A stretch of DNA of 64,000 bases. Origin: Piper betle (Eukaryota; Streptophyta; Magnoliopsida; Piperales; Piperaceae). Below, in pieces: positions 47,149-59,499 of this stretch. The notes beneath the pieces were generated by a model. The model was not told the origin of the DNA, ran no database searches, and was given only the letters and a program-made list of their open reading frames with translations. The stretch covers positions 48,025-112,024 of the forward strand of contig JAURVB010000026.1 in the NCBI GenBank assembly GCA_033002965.1. The letters are read 5' to 3'. Made by a program: the position numbers and the translations under genes. The stretch's first letter is position 1. Each line of letters opens with the position of its first letter.

Positions 47149-48096
47149 TAATAGTTTGAATATTGTAATTGAAAGTACTTTATTTTATGGTTTTTAATAA
47201 GAAGCTTCAAATAATCTAAAATAAAAAATTTGCATTAACATAATTTCATTGTAAAACAATTTTTTATTATTCTTAGTGAATTTATAACGTTTAAAAATTA
47301 TTTATTTTGGAAGATTAATTATAAGGGCCGTATAAATGTTACTAAAAAATAAAATGTAACAAAAATAAATTAAAATTGGGATTTAATAATATACAAATAT
47401 TGACAAAATCTCAAAGATTGTAAAAAGATAAATAATGTAAAGTACATCATAATATGTACACAAGTCATATCAAATAAGCGAGACTTTCATACTAGATTAT
47501 GACATTATTTAAAATTTTTACCTTGATTGGGATTAATATCAAGTTTAATAATTTTAATTACATAGGATTTAGGAGTAATTTTTTCAATAAGAAATCTAAA
47601 CTAAGCAACTAGGATACTCAAGAAGATTTAATTTATCAATTTTAGAATTAATAATATTATTGAAAATCTTAAAATTAAAGTTTAACAATTGTGCTTTAAA
47701 TTTAACAATTTTTAAATCAAAAAGTAAAAATAAACATAATCAATTGACATCTAAATTGTTTAGGATTATAAACTAAGTTAATTTTGATATTTACATTTAG
47801 AAAACTTGCACATTAAAATTATAGGTCCTAATATTATTAATTTTAAATTGTTCATAGCCGTGTGTGCTCTGGGAGAAAAACTAAATTACAAAGTTAAGCT
47901 AAATTAAGTAAAAAAAGCCTTTTTGTATAATTTTTTATTAGAAAGTATGTAAAATATGATATTCTTGTGCCTATTTCATATATGGTTTATTAAGAAATAA
48001 TTTTACGGTTCCTTTCCCCATAAAAATAATTTAAATTAAGTAATTACCTATCCTAGTGTTCTTTGTTTTAATAAGAAATTATTCAGTATGGAAAAG
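47149..48096. other. Strongly AT-rich spacer
   Basis: No gene or clear repeat structure was recognised between the solo LTR and the CACTA transposase relic. Confidence 0.6.
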
Positions 48097-49362
48097 AAAC
48101 AAGAGTAGACAAGACTTGGATGAATAGAGGCATTGGTCAGCCTGAGTATATAAATGGCGTACAAATATTTGTTGAGTTTGTTACATCCAATCATGCAGTG
48201 GTTCATCAGGAAGTGATGAGATGTCCTCGTCAAAAATGTGGGAATGTGAACTGGCATAGTCCAAAAGATGTAGAATATCACTACAATAAATCAAGAATAA
48301 TGTGGGATATAAAGTATAGCGGCTCCATGGAGAGAAACCATACATGACAAACTTACAAGGGAATGGGGAACTGCGAGAAGTACAAAATTTAGTCTATGAT
48401 GCATTTGGGTTTGAGGAACAAATAGATACGGATTCGAACATTAATAATATAATCCCTAGCACAAAGGTGTTCTATGATTTCGTGGTAAATGCCGAACAAG
48501 AACTTTATCCCAGATACAAGTTCTCAAAATTGTTTTTATTATTAGGCACTTTCATATTAAGTGTCAATGTGGAATCAGCATTGCATGTTCACTAGTCTTT
48601 ATAAAGCAAGCTCTAAACCAACACATTGCCTGAATCATTTTACTTAGCCAAAATATGATAAAGAACCTAGGGCTTGATTACAATAAAATTGATGTATGTC
48701 AAAATTGTTGTATCCGATGATGACATATGTCACATGCGTAACACTTCAAAGTGGAAGAAAATAGATGAAGCTACAAGTATTGATACACCTTCAAAGAAAA
48801 ACATTCATGCAGGCCCAACAATCATGCATTTTCTGTTAATTCCAAGGTTGCAACGATGCTTTGTCTTCTAAGACAACAAAAAATATGAGATGACATGTTG
48901 AAGGTCGAATAGAAGATGCGGTTATGAGGCATCCTGCTGATTCAAAAGCTTGGAAAAAATTAGATGAGAAGTATCCCTCATTTGTATTAGATCCACGACA
49001 GGTGAGACTAGGTTTGGTGAGTGATGGTTTCAATCCTTTTGGCTTTAAAAATAATTCACAAAGCACTCGACCTGTGTTGCTCATGCTATAAAACTTGTCA
49101 CCCTGGATGTGTGCGAAAAAACCAAATATGTTTTTGTCATTGCTTATCTCAAAATATCTTGGAGCTCATATGGATTTGAAACCATTGATTGATGAACTTA
49201 AAACAACTCTGGGAATATGATGTAGATACCTATGGTCAGTGAACAAGCCAAAATTTTAAGATATGTTTGATATTGTTGTGGACAGTGAGTGATTTTCCTT
49301 GGTATGCTTTGCTGTCTTGATATGCTACAATAGGTAGACTAACATGCCCATATTGTCATTAT
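48097..49362 (+). pseudogene. CACTA (En/Spm) TNP2-type transposase, first part
   Basis: The start carries a transposase-associated domain (VDKTWMNRG, EYINGVQIFVEF, RCPRQKCGN). Then follow AEQELYPRYKFSKL, LPESFYLAK, FLLIPRLQRCF, MRWHVEGRIEDAVMRHPAD, DPRQVRLGLVSDGFNPFG, LSPWMCAKKPNMFLSLLI, PLIDELK and GRLTCPYCHY in family order. Stops and frameshifts break it. The native protein binds CACTA ends and cuts the element out. The reading continues at 50674 after a solo LTR. Confidence 0.92.
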
Positions 49363-50678
49363 TGTTGAAAATCAAATATTTAAAAGCTTTGTCAACCACC
49401 TAGAGTTAAATTTTCAAGAGTTCGAAGTTTACTCTACTTGGTTACAAAGTTTGGCTGATAGATCACCAGATCGATAGGCTACTGATCGTACTGGAAGTAA
49501 TAAAAATTGACTATCCACAGATCGATTAGCAACTGAACATAGTGTTCAAAGGATTTTGCTAATATGTTCGGCAATCAAAGATTATTAGGATTTGTACAAA
49601 GAGTTGGTGATTCCTACTCAAGGACTTTGGCAGAAACTTCACATGGTCTAACAGAAAGCGGATTGGAGTGATTTGAATCGATTGACAAGGTCTTTGGCAA
49701 CTGAATGATTCGAGGAAATAAAATGTGACCATTGGCCGAACTCAAGTGAGATCAAATCTCAGATTTTCCAATCATTTGGCTGGGAGAGGATGCTCTTAGC
49801 TACAAATAGAGGACTTAGAGAAACATTTGAAATCTAAAGAAGCTAATGAAGTGATTCAAAAGTGATGGGTGCAAGATCAAAGTTTTGTGCAAAGTATGCT
49901 AGTGTTTGTGAGATCGGTGATCATTTGTAAGAGCCATTTTGTGTGTGAATGTTGTAATAAATCAAAGGATTGATATTTGTGAGGTTATCTTGTAAGCTCC
50001 AAGGTTGCTTGGAGTGAGTGAGCTTTCACCAATCGGTGGAGATTGTGTGAAAGTGTTATGAGGTTTGTCTAGCTTTGGTGATGTTGCTTCAAAGTGTTAG
50101 AGTATTTGTTAGTTGCCTTAGGATTGGTGGAGAGCTTGTAAGGGACTAATGTGCTTGTTGTTTGGCTCGATGGAAAGCTAGCAGATGAACAAGTGTTTCT
50201 CATAAGTTTACAAGTATTTGCCATAGTAAATTTTAAAGACCTACCCAACCAAAGGATTTGGTGAGATAGGAGAGAGAGGAGTAGGAATTCTCAAACCTCT
50301 TTAAAAATTATGTGTTATTTGTGTTTGATTTCTTATCCTAACTTTCTTTACTTTGTTGAGTTGCTTTAGTTTTTTTATTGTGCATGTAAGTGTTTGATTA
50401 TTAGTCTTATACAAAGTACTTGTGTTAGACAAGTTTGATTTAGTGATTTGTGTAAGTTATTTAATTCAAACTCATTCACTTGTATAGTTTGATATCATTC
50501 GCCAGCACTTGTGACGGTTTTTAATTGGTATTAGCATTCTACATATTGCACTCTATATGTTCTGAATTGGTGATACTTGTTATTTTGTCATGATTTATTG
50601 GTAGTCGTAAGTTACATAGGCAAACTAATATGTTTGTTAAATGATCTTAATAGTCAAGTGCTAGGATACTACAATTAT
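49358..50678 (+). mobile_element. Ty1/copia-like solo LTR with perfect target duplication
   Basis: The insert is 49363-50673 (1311 bp), starting TGTTGAAAATC and ending GATACTACA. ATTAT flanks it on both sides (49358-49362 and 50674-50678). Removing the insert joins the TNP2 reading frame at TGT CAT TAT GAC. A TGGTATTAG box at about 50526 resembles a primer site, but it lies inside the insert. The copia assignment rests on general LTR character. Confidence 0.85.
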
Positions 50679-50946
50679 GACACATGTTCAATGTCCTTAA
50701 AATACAGACAAAAACAATGTTACATGGATCATAGACAAGTCATACCAATTGATCATAGTATGCTGTTTTAATAAAAATGCATTTGATGCGCATGAACGAG
50801 CATAGACCTGCTTCAATACCTTTAAATGGCAAAGATGTAAAACGTCCAATGTGCAGTAGAGAGAATTTCCAAAGATAATCCATGGAATGGTTTAAGCATC
50901 GTTTTAGAATCACCTTATTGGAAATTGATAACTCTCTATTAGAGTT
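50674..50946 (+). pseudogene. CACTA (En/Spm) TNP2-type transposase, second part
   Basis: The sequence carries DTCSMSLKYRQKQCYMDHRQ, the family's 'DTCS..LK...K.CYMGHRR' block, then PLNGKDVKR and ESPYWKL, corresponding to 'LPYWK' in TNP2. It decays before the 'RHNLDVMH' block. The rest of the transposase and the element ends were not found. Confidence 0.85.
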
Positions 50947-51256
50947 ATAATTTTGTTTGATCCAAGTCTATTTTTCAAAGCATGTGCCCCATTTTATAGT
51001 CGGATTAGCTAATATACTTGAGTTTTCAGTAACGATTGATACAACGATTAATACTAGCATTTACATATATCACTTTTTGATTAAATATAACATCTTTGTT
51101 GTTATCCCTTCACGTGGAAGAGTTTGTTGTTTTAATTCACATGCTTTTGTCTCCAAAAGGAAACTACCAGGAAGATGGCTAACAATGTTTGGACCCTCTA
51201 ATCTTAGAATGGACCACAAGTAGAACTTGCTAAAAGGAGGGAATATTCTTGCAAAA
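50947..51256. other. Unassigned spacer
   Basis: An 88-codon ORF (50957-51223) shows no known domain. A purine run 'aaaaggaggga' at 51231-51241 might be a polypurine tract of the LTR-like sequence that follows. Confidence 0.35.
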
Positions 51257-52518
51257 TGTCAGCATGCCAAGCTGCGTATGTCCATGGACAACTCTACCTA
51301 ATCACACCATGCCCACCACTTGTGACCATTGGATGCATCTTCTAGGTGCATTTGTTGAAGATCAAACCTTTTAAAAATAGACCCAACACCAACAAATGCT
51401 CATGTACAACACTTCCATATGATCAAATGATGATATTCCCAAGGAATAACTCTCACCAACTCCACTACGCTCCAAAGTCTAATATTGTGGATAAACACCT
51501 TGCTACCCCATGAAAGAGTTGTGTTTCATATGTGGATAATACATTATTTCTATAGTAGTTGAAGATTAGGAAGCTTCATGTAAGTTGCCTCAATTTACTT
51601 AGTAACACATTGCCCACTATATATATTTGAGCAAAAAAAGGAGGATAATCAAGAACAAGTCATCTTTCCTCCATTTCTAGATTTGAGTCCTTCTAGATCT
51701 TCACATTTTTTGAGTGCCGAGAAGAAAGTCTTGAGTCTTGAGAAGAAGAAGTCGGGTCAATCAACCTACAAAGAAGAGAACGAGACTAGAGAGAAGATTT
51801 TATTGGGTTTATCCCACATCGGTCGTGGATGATGTTGGTGACTTGTATATAGGCTAATGGGAAAGCCTTATTCCTTGAGTTAGCTTTTGGATTAAGAGAG
51901 GCACGTGACACCTATTGCGAGTTTCATTTGGTTGTTTAAAGTCCCTTTTGGGGGCCTGAAGGGTCCAACAATGGTATCAGAGCTTGGTTGGGGGCCGAAA
52001 GGGCCCAACAAGTGGTATCAGAGCTAAGTTCGAGCTGGGTTTGCCTACGTCGATTGTGAATGTTTCCTTCATGGGTTCCACCTGATGATTTGAAAAGGAG
52101 TTTGCTAGGTGGGTGCCGTCTGATTTAAGGGGAGTGTGCCAGACGATGATGGTTTCGGGCCATGCCCGATGTGTGAAGGGGAGTTGTTGGGTTTATCCCA
52201 CATCAGTCGTGGATGATGTTGGTGACTTGTATATAGGCTAATGGGAAAGTTTTATTCCTTGAGCTAGTTTTTGGATTAAGAGAGACCCGTTACACCTATT
52301 GTGAGTTTCCTTTGGTTGTTTAAAGTCTCTTTTGGGGGCCCGAAGGATCCAACAGTGGTTTCGGAGCTTGGGTGGGGCCCAAAGGGCCCAACAGATTCGG
52401 GCAAAGACCTCAAGCACACTGGATTTGCATAACTCTTATCTTTCTCTTTCAATTTTATTCTTTTTCTTAATAAACTCAACGGTGTTTCTTGCATAGTCAT
52501 TATTTTGCATACACTTGG
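51257..52518 (+). mobile_element. LTR-like fragment interrupted by a TRIM
   Basis: TGTCAGCATGCC follows a possible purine tract. A TATA box (CTATATATATTTG, about 51615) and a pyrimidine-rich leader follow, and after the TRIM the sequence goes on to 'cttaataaactcaacgg'. It looks like a copia LTR. No partner LTR or target duplication was identified. Confidence 0.35.
51796..52398 (+). mobile_element. Complete TRIM retrotransposon (593 bp)
   Basis: The 5' LTR is 51801-52010, the primer binding site TGGTATCAGAGC is 52013-52024, a 160-bp non-coding internal region follows, then a purine tract GAAGGGGAG (ending 52183) and the 3' LTR 52185-52393. Flanks GATTT and GATTC form a 5-bp target duplication with one change. 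Each LTR ends with a 40-bp segment that itself contains a primer site (51972-51983; decayed at 52355-52366). There is no coding capacity, so proteins of another LTR element must move it. Confidence 0.92.
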
Positions 52519-53730
52519 TTTTACAATCTCCCTAGCTTGGGAATTTTCGTCCTAAAAAATATAATAGGGCCATGAGGAGAAAATTTGGTGTTTTTTTTCT
52601 TGATTTAAGCATTGCCACTCATATGCATAGTTAAAGTGGGGCACACTGTCCCATGACACTATTATCTATATCACACAGGTGTCCCATACCACCCATACTA
52701 CTTAGATAGCACCTTTGATTGTAAAGACATCCCCATATACGCTCATTGGCTAAGTATCACGTGCACCTAGCATGATACATAAGTGGCACACCCATAATTA
52801 TTTATCATCTAAAATAATGAAAATTAATTCTATAAAAGAATGATCAATTCTTATATAAAAGAAATTTTACCCTTGAGACAGTGGACTTTTAGACTTTCAA
52901 CAAGGTAATGATAAGGTAATGATTGATTTACATGGTTCCGTGGAAAACACAACTATGATACCACTGTAATGACTAGCCCGTTCTGAGCTACGAGCCAATG
53001 TTACTATAAAACTAAGTGTCTCATATAACTTAATTTTCTATTAATTTTCAAGATTTTTAATAAATCCACAACAATAAATTTAATATATAAATGCTCAGAA
53101 TAATCTGAGCCCCATGAACCAAACCAAAATCCTACTACCATGCAATCAATCTAGAGAAAAGAATAGTCCAATAATAGAGTCCTCCAGCTGTCCTGACTCT
53201 ACCCATCCTTCCATGCTCATACCTGCGAAGGAAATTCTGTGTTAGTGATAAAAACACTAAGTCATATAATTACAAGAAATAATTAATATATTCCACATCA
53301 TCTAAATTACGTCTTTTAGTGATTATAAGCCTATGCTGATATAACGACCCAGCCATTTGTCACAACATTGTGGGCCTAGCTGGCCAGGTGTTACTCACAA
53401 TTAAGCAAATATGTCTAACATTTTTTTAAACAAAAATATATATAAAGATCCCATAGTCTTAGACCGTTTCCCTGTAACCACACTTATTTCTCAAATAAAT
53501 AAAAGGAGTCCTCATATTTATTTTGCTCCATGCCCTGGTTGTCAATCACCTAATTTCGTATCTGCACACCTGCAGAGGCAATTCCGCGTTAGTGATTTCA
53601 ACACTAAGTAGTATAATAGATAAAACAAATCAAGTACATTCCACTATTTCCTTATGTTTATTTTAATATGCGGTGGAGCGATTCCGCTATAGTCCAAAAC
53701 AATGCGGAGGAGGTATCCGCTGTGATCCGC

Positions 53731-54130
53731 ACACCCCGGCCGTAGCCCTTTTGTGGGGAGGCTACCACTACCGTCTCCAGTGTCAATGCCTCACACACCC
53801 CGGCCGTAGCCTTTTTGTGGGGAAGTTATCACTGCACTCGGGTGATTGCTACGCCCCGTTTGTGGGGAAGCTCTCACTACCAATTCTAGTGCCAGTGCCT
53901 CGCACACCCCAGCCGTAGCCTTTTTATGGGGAGGCTATCACTGCACTCAGGTGAATGCTACGCCCCGTTTGTGGGGAAGCTCTCACTGCCAACTCTAGTG
54001 CCAGTGCCTCACACACTCCGGTCGTAGCCTTTTTATGGGGAGGCTATCACTGCACTCCAGTGCGATGGAGGAATCGTTGTGCCTCGCTCACCCCGGCCGT
54101 AGCCTTTTTATGGGGTGACTATCACTACTC
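53731..54130. repeat. Minisatellite with a GGCCGTAGCC core
   Basis: The core ACACCCCGGCCGTAGCC recurs at 53731, 53795, 53904, 54013 and about 54087, spaced 64, 109, 109 and about 75 bp. A second block, GCTACGCCCCGTTTGTGGGG, occurs twice between them (about 53848 and 53957). Confidence 0.85.
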
Positions 54131-54771
54131 CAAAACAATGTCGATGCATTACACAATTTACGTACATAATACGACCCCGTGTCGGATTGAGTCAGTTCTT
54201 TGACCCTGGTTGCACTCGGTGCATGGTGGTCGAATCTGGGCTCAGGCCGACCTAGGCTACCAACAAGGAAAGTACGATGTTCTACCTATTATACGTACCT
54301 GACTTGTGACTTCGTCTGACTGTGACCCGTGAACCCTAATCTGAATGAGGGCATAAAATTATACATTAGTATAATTTTATTTTGCATGAACCTACATGCA
54401 ACTTACATGACTAATATACTATCAATTTTAAATGATGTAATTAGTTCATGTTAGTCTTCATTCCTTATTAAATTTTCAGCAATTCTAATGATAATTAATT
54501 ATTAATTATCCCCATCCAAATCCCCATTATCTAATTGATAATTTAATTATTAACATGTCCATTTCCAAAACAACTAAGCAATCGACAAGAACCCCATGCA
54601 TAAGACGCTGGAGATCTAGCAACTTGGCAGGGCGTCTTCAACAAACCTTGCATGTAAGAATCCTAATGGAAACAAATAAGATGAGGGATGAAATACTCAC
54701 ACAGTAATGGGGAGGTCGCCTGGGATGGAGATGAGGGATGAAATACTCCCTCCTCCTGCATATATATACAC

Positions 54772-54950
54772 TTCAACGAGCCCCTTCATTAAATTCTCAC
54801 ACCCCATCATCCATTGGTATTTTCTAGGTTCAACGAGCCCCTTCATTAAATTCTCACACCCCATCATCCATTGGTATTTCCTAGGTTCAACAACCCCTTC
54901 ATTAAATTCTCACACCCCATCATCCATTCATGAATAGGTATTTTCTAGGT
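54772..54950. repeat. Triplicated 57-bp tandem repeat
   Basis: Units start TTCAACGAGCCCC at 54772 and 54829 and TTCAACAACCCC at 54886. They are nearly identical and contain no gene. Confidence 0.92.
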
Positions 54951-55893
54951 GACCTTAAGTCGAACCATGACCGGTCGACTTGATAACCAACCATATTGGT
55001 TCATCTATATTTATTTCATAATATTTAGGTTTGAGTCTTGTAATAAAAATCATGATTTTTATAGCTGAGCTCTTAATATGTTGGGTGGGTGGCCGCCCAT
55101 CCAGCTACAATCCCATGTATGCGCACACACGTTACATGGCCCTCGGCCTATAGTTACCGATATTTGTTATTTACTCACCTTCTCGGTATCATAAGTGCAT
55201 AATGAGCCGTCTTGCGCCATTGCACCCTGTCACCCCTTTTGGCATCGGAGCAGGTATTAAATCTTTCAAGAATTTTAAGGGTACTGCCTTGTGTCAGACT
55301 GAGCCAATTCTTTGACCCTAATTGCACTCGGCACATGGTGATCGGATGTGGACTCAAGCTGACCAAAACTCCTAAATCGAAATATATAACATTTCAAGTA
55401 ATTATACAGACCTGGAATTTTAATGAGGCACCCACAGCTACGACACACGATCATAATATGAATAAAACTTCTCTAAAGTCTTCCCTTTAAATGTACTCAC
55501 AAACTCTCAAGTTGATGTTTCATTTTCCATCAATAGAATTCTCCTTTGTATAGGAGAATACGTGTGGACTTGAAGAAGTCATTACATTAAATTTTATAGA
55601 AAAGTCTGTAATCACACAAAACTATATTAAACACAACCATTAGTGTGATAATGAAAAGTAAAAAACTAATTAATAAATTAATACGAATGAGTGTTAAATC
55701 CAAAAAAATCAATAAATAAAACTTATTTAAAACCATCCATAAATATTATTGTATCGATATGCTAAAAGTCATAATTGATAATTTATAATATTGATTTTTT
55801 TCAATATTTAATTAAATAATATTTATAGTTTGTTCTAACATTTTAAAAAACCCTAAATAAAATAACCGAATAATTTCTTTTTGGGGTTTTACA

Positions 55894-56774
55894 GTTTCTT
55901 AAACCTTTCATTGGATAATTTTGTATAGATTTAGATGAAAATGGATCTTAGTAGAAATATAATGTAAAGTGTTATTATTTATCTCCTTGTGTGTAATTGT
56001 GTCAATTATTTCAATTTTATTCTTAAAGCTTCAATGGTGTAGCTAACCCTTGTATGATCATGAGATTTGAGTTTGCATAGACATAGAGAATTTATTGATG
56101 TCATTATTTGAAATAATTTATGAGTCTTGGGTAGACATACACTTAATTTCATAGGCATCCATATTAAGGAGTTGAACGCAATGCACCAAGCTTGTTTAGT
56201 TTGCATGAGACATGTAGAATAATAGGGTATCTCAATGGTGTTTCTATAACGACCTGCTTGTAGACATGCACTTGATTTCATAGGCATCCATATTAGGGAG
56301 TTGAACGCAATGCACCAAGCTTGTTTAGTTTACATGGACATGTAGAATTAGTAAAAGAGTAGATTATAATATGTAGAGAAAGCCTTTTACAAATATCATT
56401 CATAAACGATTAGATAGGACTAGTAATTTTACTTTACAACATACACTAATTAAAGTTACCAATTGCATGACTCATTGTCATTAGAAAGAATTTTATCAGT
56501 TTGATTGCAATAACATAAGTTTAGAATACTATCATTATTGTCTTCAGTTTTGATCATTTACATTAAATTTGTGTTTTAGTCAAAATAGTTTTATATCTGT
56601 TTAGCTCAGTGACACTTTCTACACTTACTTTCAATAAAGGAACTAGCTTAAATATTACACTATACATTAAGTTAAAGCAAAAAATCTTCTTGGGAGCAAT
56701 ATTTTACTCACCAATCTATTACTTGGTTGACGCATGCACTTGTGTGATGCATTGAAATTTGCACAACAAGTTTT
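55894..56774 (+). mobile_element. Athila 5' LTR, probably truncated
   Basis: This AT-rich, non-coding stretch lies directly before the Athila primer site and should be its 5' LTR. Its left boundary is not defined; element D ends at 55893. It contains a 129-bp-period duplication (56131-56350). Confidence 0.45.
56131..56350. repeat. Direct duplication with 129-bp period
   Basis: GTAGACAT.CACTT.ATTTC starts at 56131 and again at 56260; about 90 bp match with few differences, including 'gagttgaacgcaatgcacc'. Confidence 0.88.
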
Positions 56775-56792
56775 ACGTGCCATTGCCAGGGA
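56775..56792 (+). other. Athila primer binding site (tRNA-Asp type)
   Basis: ACGTGCCATTGCCAGGGA matches TGGCGCCGTTGCCGGGGA at 13 of 18 places, most changes being transitions. This tRNA-Asp site is characteristic of Athila elements. Confidence 0.7.
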
Positions 56793-57169
56793 TTTATTTG
56801 TTTTCTCTATAATTAGTGTTAGTATTTTAGTATACTCGTTGTATGTTTTCGTTCATTATAGGTAGTATTTGGACAAACAGAAAATAGAAAATCTCATACC
56901 TTTTGACCCCGAGATAGAAAAACTTGTCAAAGGATCAAACTAGAAAGGAGACAAGTCATGGCTTAGAATATCAATCAACATAATTTCGGAAAATAAAACA
57001 TTAGAGAGCAATATTTTGGCATTCAAAATATAGTGGACCAGAACCCTCTTGAACAAGCTTTTGGTAATCAAAATATGGAAACCAAGTAAGGCAAGCACCT
57101 CAAAACTAGCTAGAGGATAACAACAACAGATCATTAGCAAAACTTGTTTTGCCATAACTAGAGGATTTC

Positions 57170-58440
57170 AACCTCAGTATCATGAGACTACCAGTTTTAG
57201 CAAACAATTTTGAGCTAAAAACTGTGATTTTTCAAATGTTGTAGTCAGTTGGATAGTTCATGGATTGCCAAGTAAGGATCCCCATGTGCACTTGCTGAAT
57301 TTTGTGTTTACCCATGATTCATACAAACAATATCAAGTCTCTGAAGATGCAATCAACTTCAGTTGCTCCCTTTGTCTTTGAATGGAGTGCCAACTTGTGG
57401 TTTAATTATCTTACACCTAATTCAATCACTACTTGGGAAGAGATGACCGGAAAATTTATTTTGAAGTACTTTTCACCTTCATAGATTGTACAATTTAGGA
57501 ATGAGATTACATCTTTTGTTTAGACAGACAATGCCTCTTTTATGACACATGGGAGATAATCAAGGATTTGTTAAGGAAGTGCCTCTACCATCATATTCAA
57601 CTATGGGTGTAAATTCAGACATTCTACAATGGGTCGATGAGCGAAACCAAGTCAATAGTGGATGCAGCATGTGGAGGATCCATTATAACTAAAACCTATG
57701 AAAAAGCTTATGAGTTAATGGAAAAGTTGACATCTAACCATCATCAAATGGTGTATGACAAGATGGTGAGGAAGTCTTAAGTAGGAATTCTTCAAATGGA
57801 TGCCCTCAACACATTATCTGCACAAGTATCTGCATTGAATATAAATATACAGATGTTGAAAGTTCAATCTTAGGTTAATGCTCAGATGACACAAGTAATG
57901 TCTTGTCATTGTTGTGGACATGACCATCCTTGGGATTAGTGTCCTTTGCGAGCAGGATCAATAAATTACATTGGTAACTTCAATAGGAACCAGGATAATC
58001 CCTAGTCAAACACTTACAACTCTAGTTGGAGAAATCACCCTAATTTTGGATGGGGAGGAAATCAGCCCAGTGAGTAAAAGCTTCAAACTCAAGTTCAATC
58101 CTATGTACAAGTGCAAGCTCCACCAGGATTTCAGGCTAATGCACAGAACAGAATGTAGTAGCCCATTGAGAAGAAATTATCTTTGGAAGAAATGTTATAC
58201 AGTTCATGCAAAACCAACAGCAGCAAATGCATTCTCAACAAGCATCCATGAAGAACTTGGATAGCCAAATTGAATAATTGGCTAATGCTCTGAACAATAG
58301 ATCTCCTGGAAAACTTCCTTGTGACACTCAAGTCCCAAGACTAGAAAATAGAGAAGATTGCAATGCAATTGAGTTAAGAAGTGGAAAAAAATTTTCATTA
58401 TATAGTTCCCAAAATAGGAGGTGAAGAACAAAATTGATAG
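57170..58440 (+). pseudogene. Athila gag
   Basis: Motifs in order: NNFELK near 57205, a block ending WFNYLTPNSITTWEEM (57390-57447), YDTWEIIKDLLRKC, TFYNGSMSETKSIVDAACGG, VDAA-rich and QVSALNINIQ segments, the zinc knuckle C..CG..H....C (57904-57942, with TAG inside), NFNRN, SWRNHPNFGWGGNQ, and at the end a block corresponding to the conserved 'AITLRSGK' (58355-58390). Many stops and frameshifts. Confidence 0.85.
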
Positions 58441-58599
58441 CCAATCCATGGAAGAAAATTAAGATGGATGAGTAAAGGTGCAAGAGCCAACTCCTACACC
58501 AACCATGCCAAAATATGTTCCCAAGATTCCATTTTCCTCAAAGGCGGCAAAGGAAAAATAAGACAAGAAATTTTAGGAGTTCCTAAATAGTTTTAGAAA

Positions 58600-59350
58600 G
58601 ATGATAATAAACATTCCCTTTGTTGAAGCTTTGGAACAAATGCCCAGCTACGCCAAATTCATGAGGTAGATTCTCTCAAAGAAAATAAAGTTGGAGGAGT
58701 TTGAAATAGTAGCATTAAATAAGGAATTGAATGTTGTGCTACAAAGGAAAGTATCCCTAAAGCTGAAGGATCCAGAGAGATTCACCATTGCTTGCTCCAT
58801 TGAACCAAAATTTTCCTATAATGCCCTATGTGATTTAGGTTTGGTATCAACTTAATGCCTCTATTTATTTACAAAAGATTGGGATTGGAAGAAGTAAAGC
58901 CAACCTTTGTGATGTTGCAACTGACTGACAAATTATACATTTTTCCCAAAGGAGTAATCTAGTAGATTTTGTAGCATTGGATATGGAAGAGGATAAGGAT
59001 GTCGCAATTATCATGACCAGATCTTCCTGACAACTGGGAGAACTTTGATTGATGTAGCAACAGGAGAATTGATCATGAAAGTTAATGAAGAGTAGGTGGT
59101 ATTCAACATCTTCAAGGCAATGGAGTACCTTAAAATAACTGATGACTACTTTTCAGTCATTGTCATCCAAAGAGTTGTTGCTAAAATGCAAAGGAAGAAT
59201 TTATCTTCAAAATCTCTTGAGCAGGCTTTCATCTCAGATGATCCAGATAAAGATGATGAGGACCTAATTAATACGGTACTATTATTGGATGCACAAGCAG
59301 GTACAATTAAAGAAGGTGATCAAATGAACCTTTTCCTGTGGCAAAATTAG
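58600..59350 (+). pseudogene. Athila protease region
   Basis: The retropepsin active site is CDLG at about 58829-58840 (Athila form of D[ST]G), followed by the counterpart of 'INLMPL' with a stop, then FLTTGRTLIDVATGEL (about 59020-59070), and VVFNIFKAMEYLK. The 84-codon open stretch 59096-59350 is the spacer between protease and RT. Confidence 0.75.
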
Positions 59351-59499
59351 AAGCAAGAAAGAATATGTCATCAATAATTCAGCCACCAGAGCTAGAACTA
59401 AAGGCTTTGTCCAAACATTTTAAGTATTTATTTCTTGGTGAATCTAATACTCTTCTTGTCATTATCTCTACAAGAAAAAGTTGTTGAGAATTTTGAGGA

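Larger units (their letters stand above)
53335..55068 (-). mobile_element. Solo LTR nested inside the LTR of element D
   Basis: The insert is 53340-55063 (1724 bp) with ends TATAACGACCC and ATTTTTATA, probably mutated TGTAAC..TTACA. GCTGA flanks it on both sides (53335-53339 and 55064-55068), and the undisturbed sister LTR at 11620-11640 has this site once. It holds two minisatellites. Strand is an inference from the termini. Confidence 0.88.
52519..55893 (-). mobile_element. Collapsed gypsy element D
   Basis: On the minus strand: 5' LTR 55893-52965 (with nested insertion), primer site start TGGTATCA (52963-52956), 430 bp of internal sequence, the conserved TAGGACGAAAATTC and purine tract (52556-52526), then only a few bases of LTR start (TGTAAAACC, 52525-52517). 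Nearly all gag-pol is gone. The LTR matches the solo LTR 11257-12421. Confidence 0.75.

Noticed and set aside
51971..52024. tRNA gene fragments suggested by TGGTATCAGAGC
   Set aside because: These are primer binding sites complementary to a tRNA end; no cloverleaf or A and B boxes are present.
53731..54130. Regularly spaced GC-rich repeats that could suggest a CRISPR array
   Set aside because: Unit spacing is 64-109 bp with related spacers, the repeats lie inside a plant LTR and no cas genes exist; it is a minisatellite.
54707..54937. 76-codon ORF with internal protein repeats
   Set aside because: It only translates the 57-bp tandem repeat, whose period happens to be a multiple of three.
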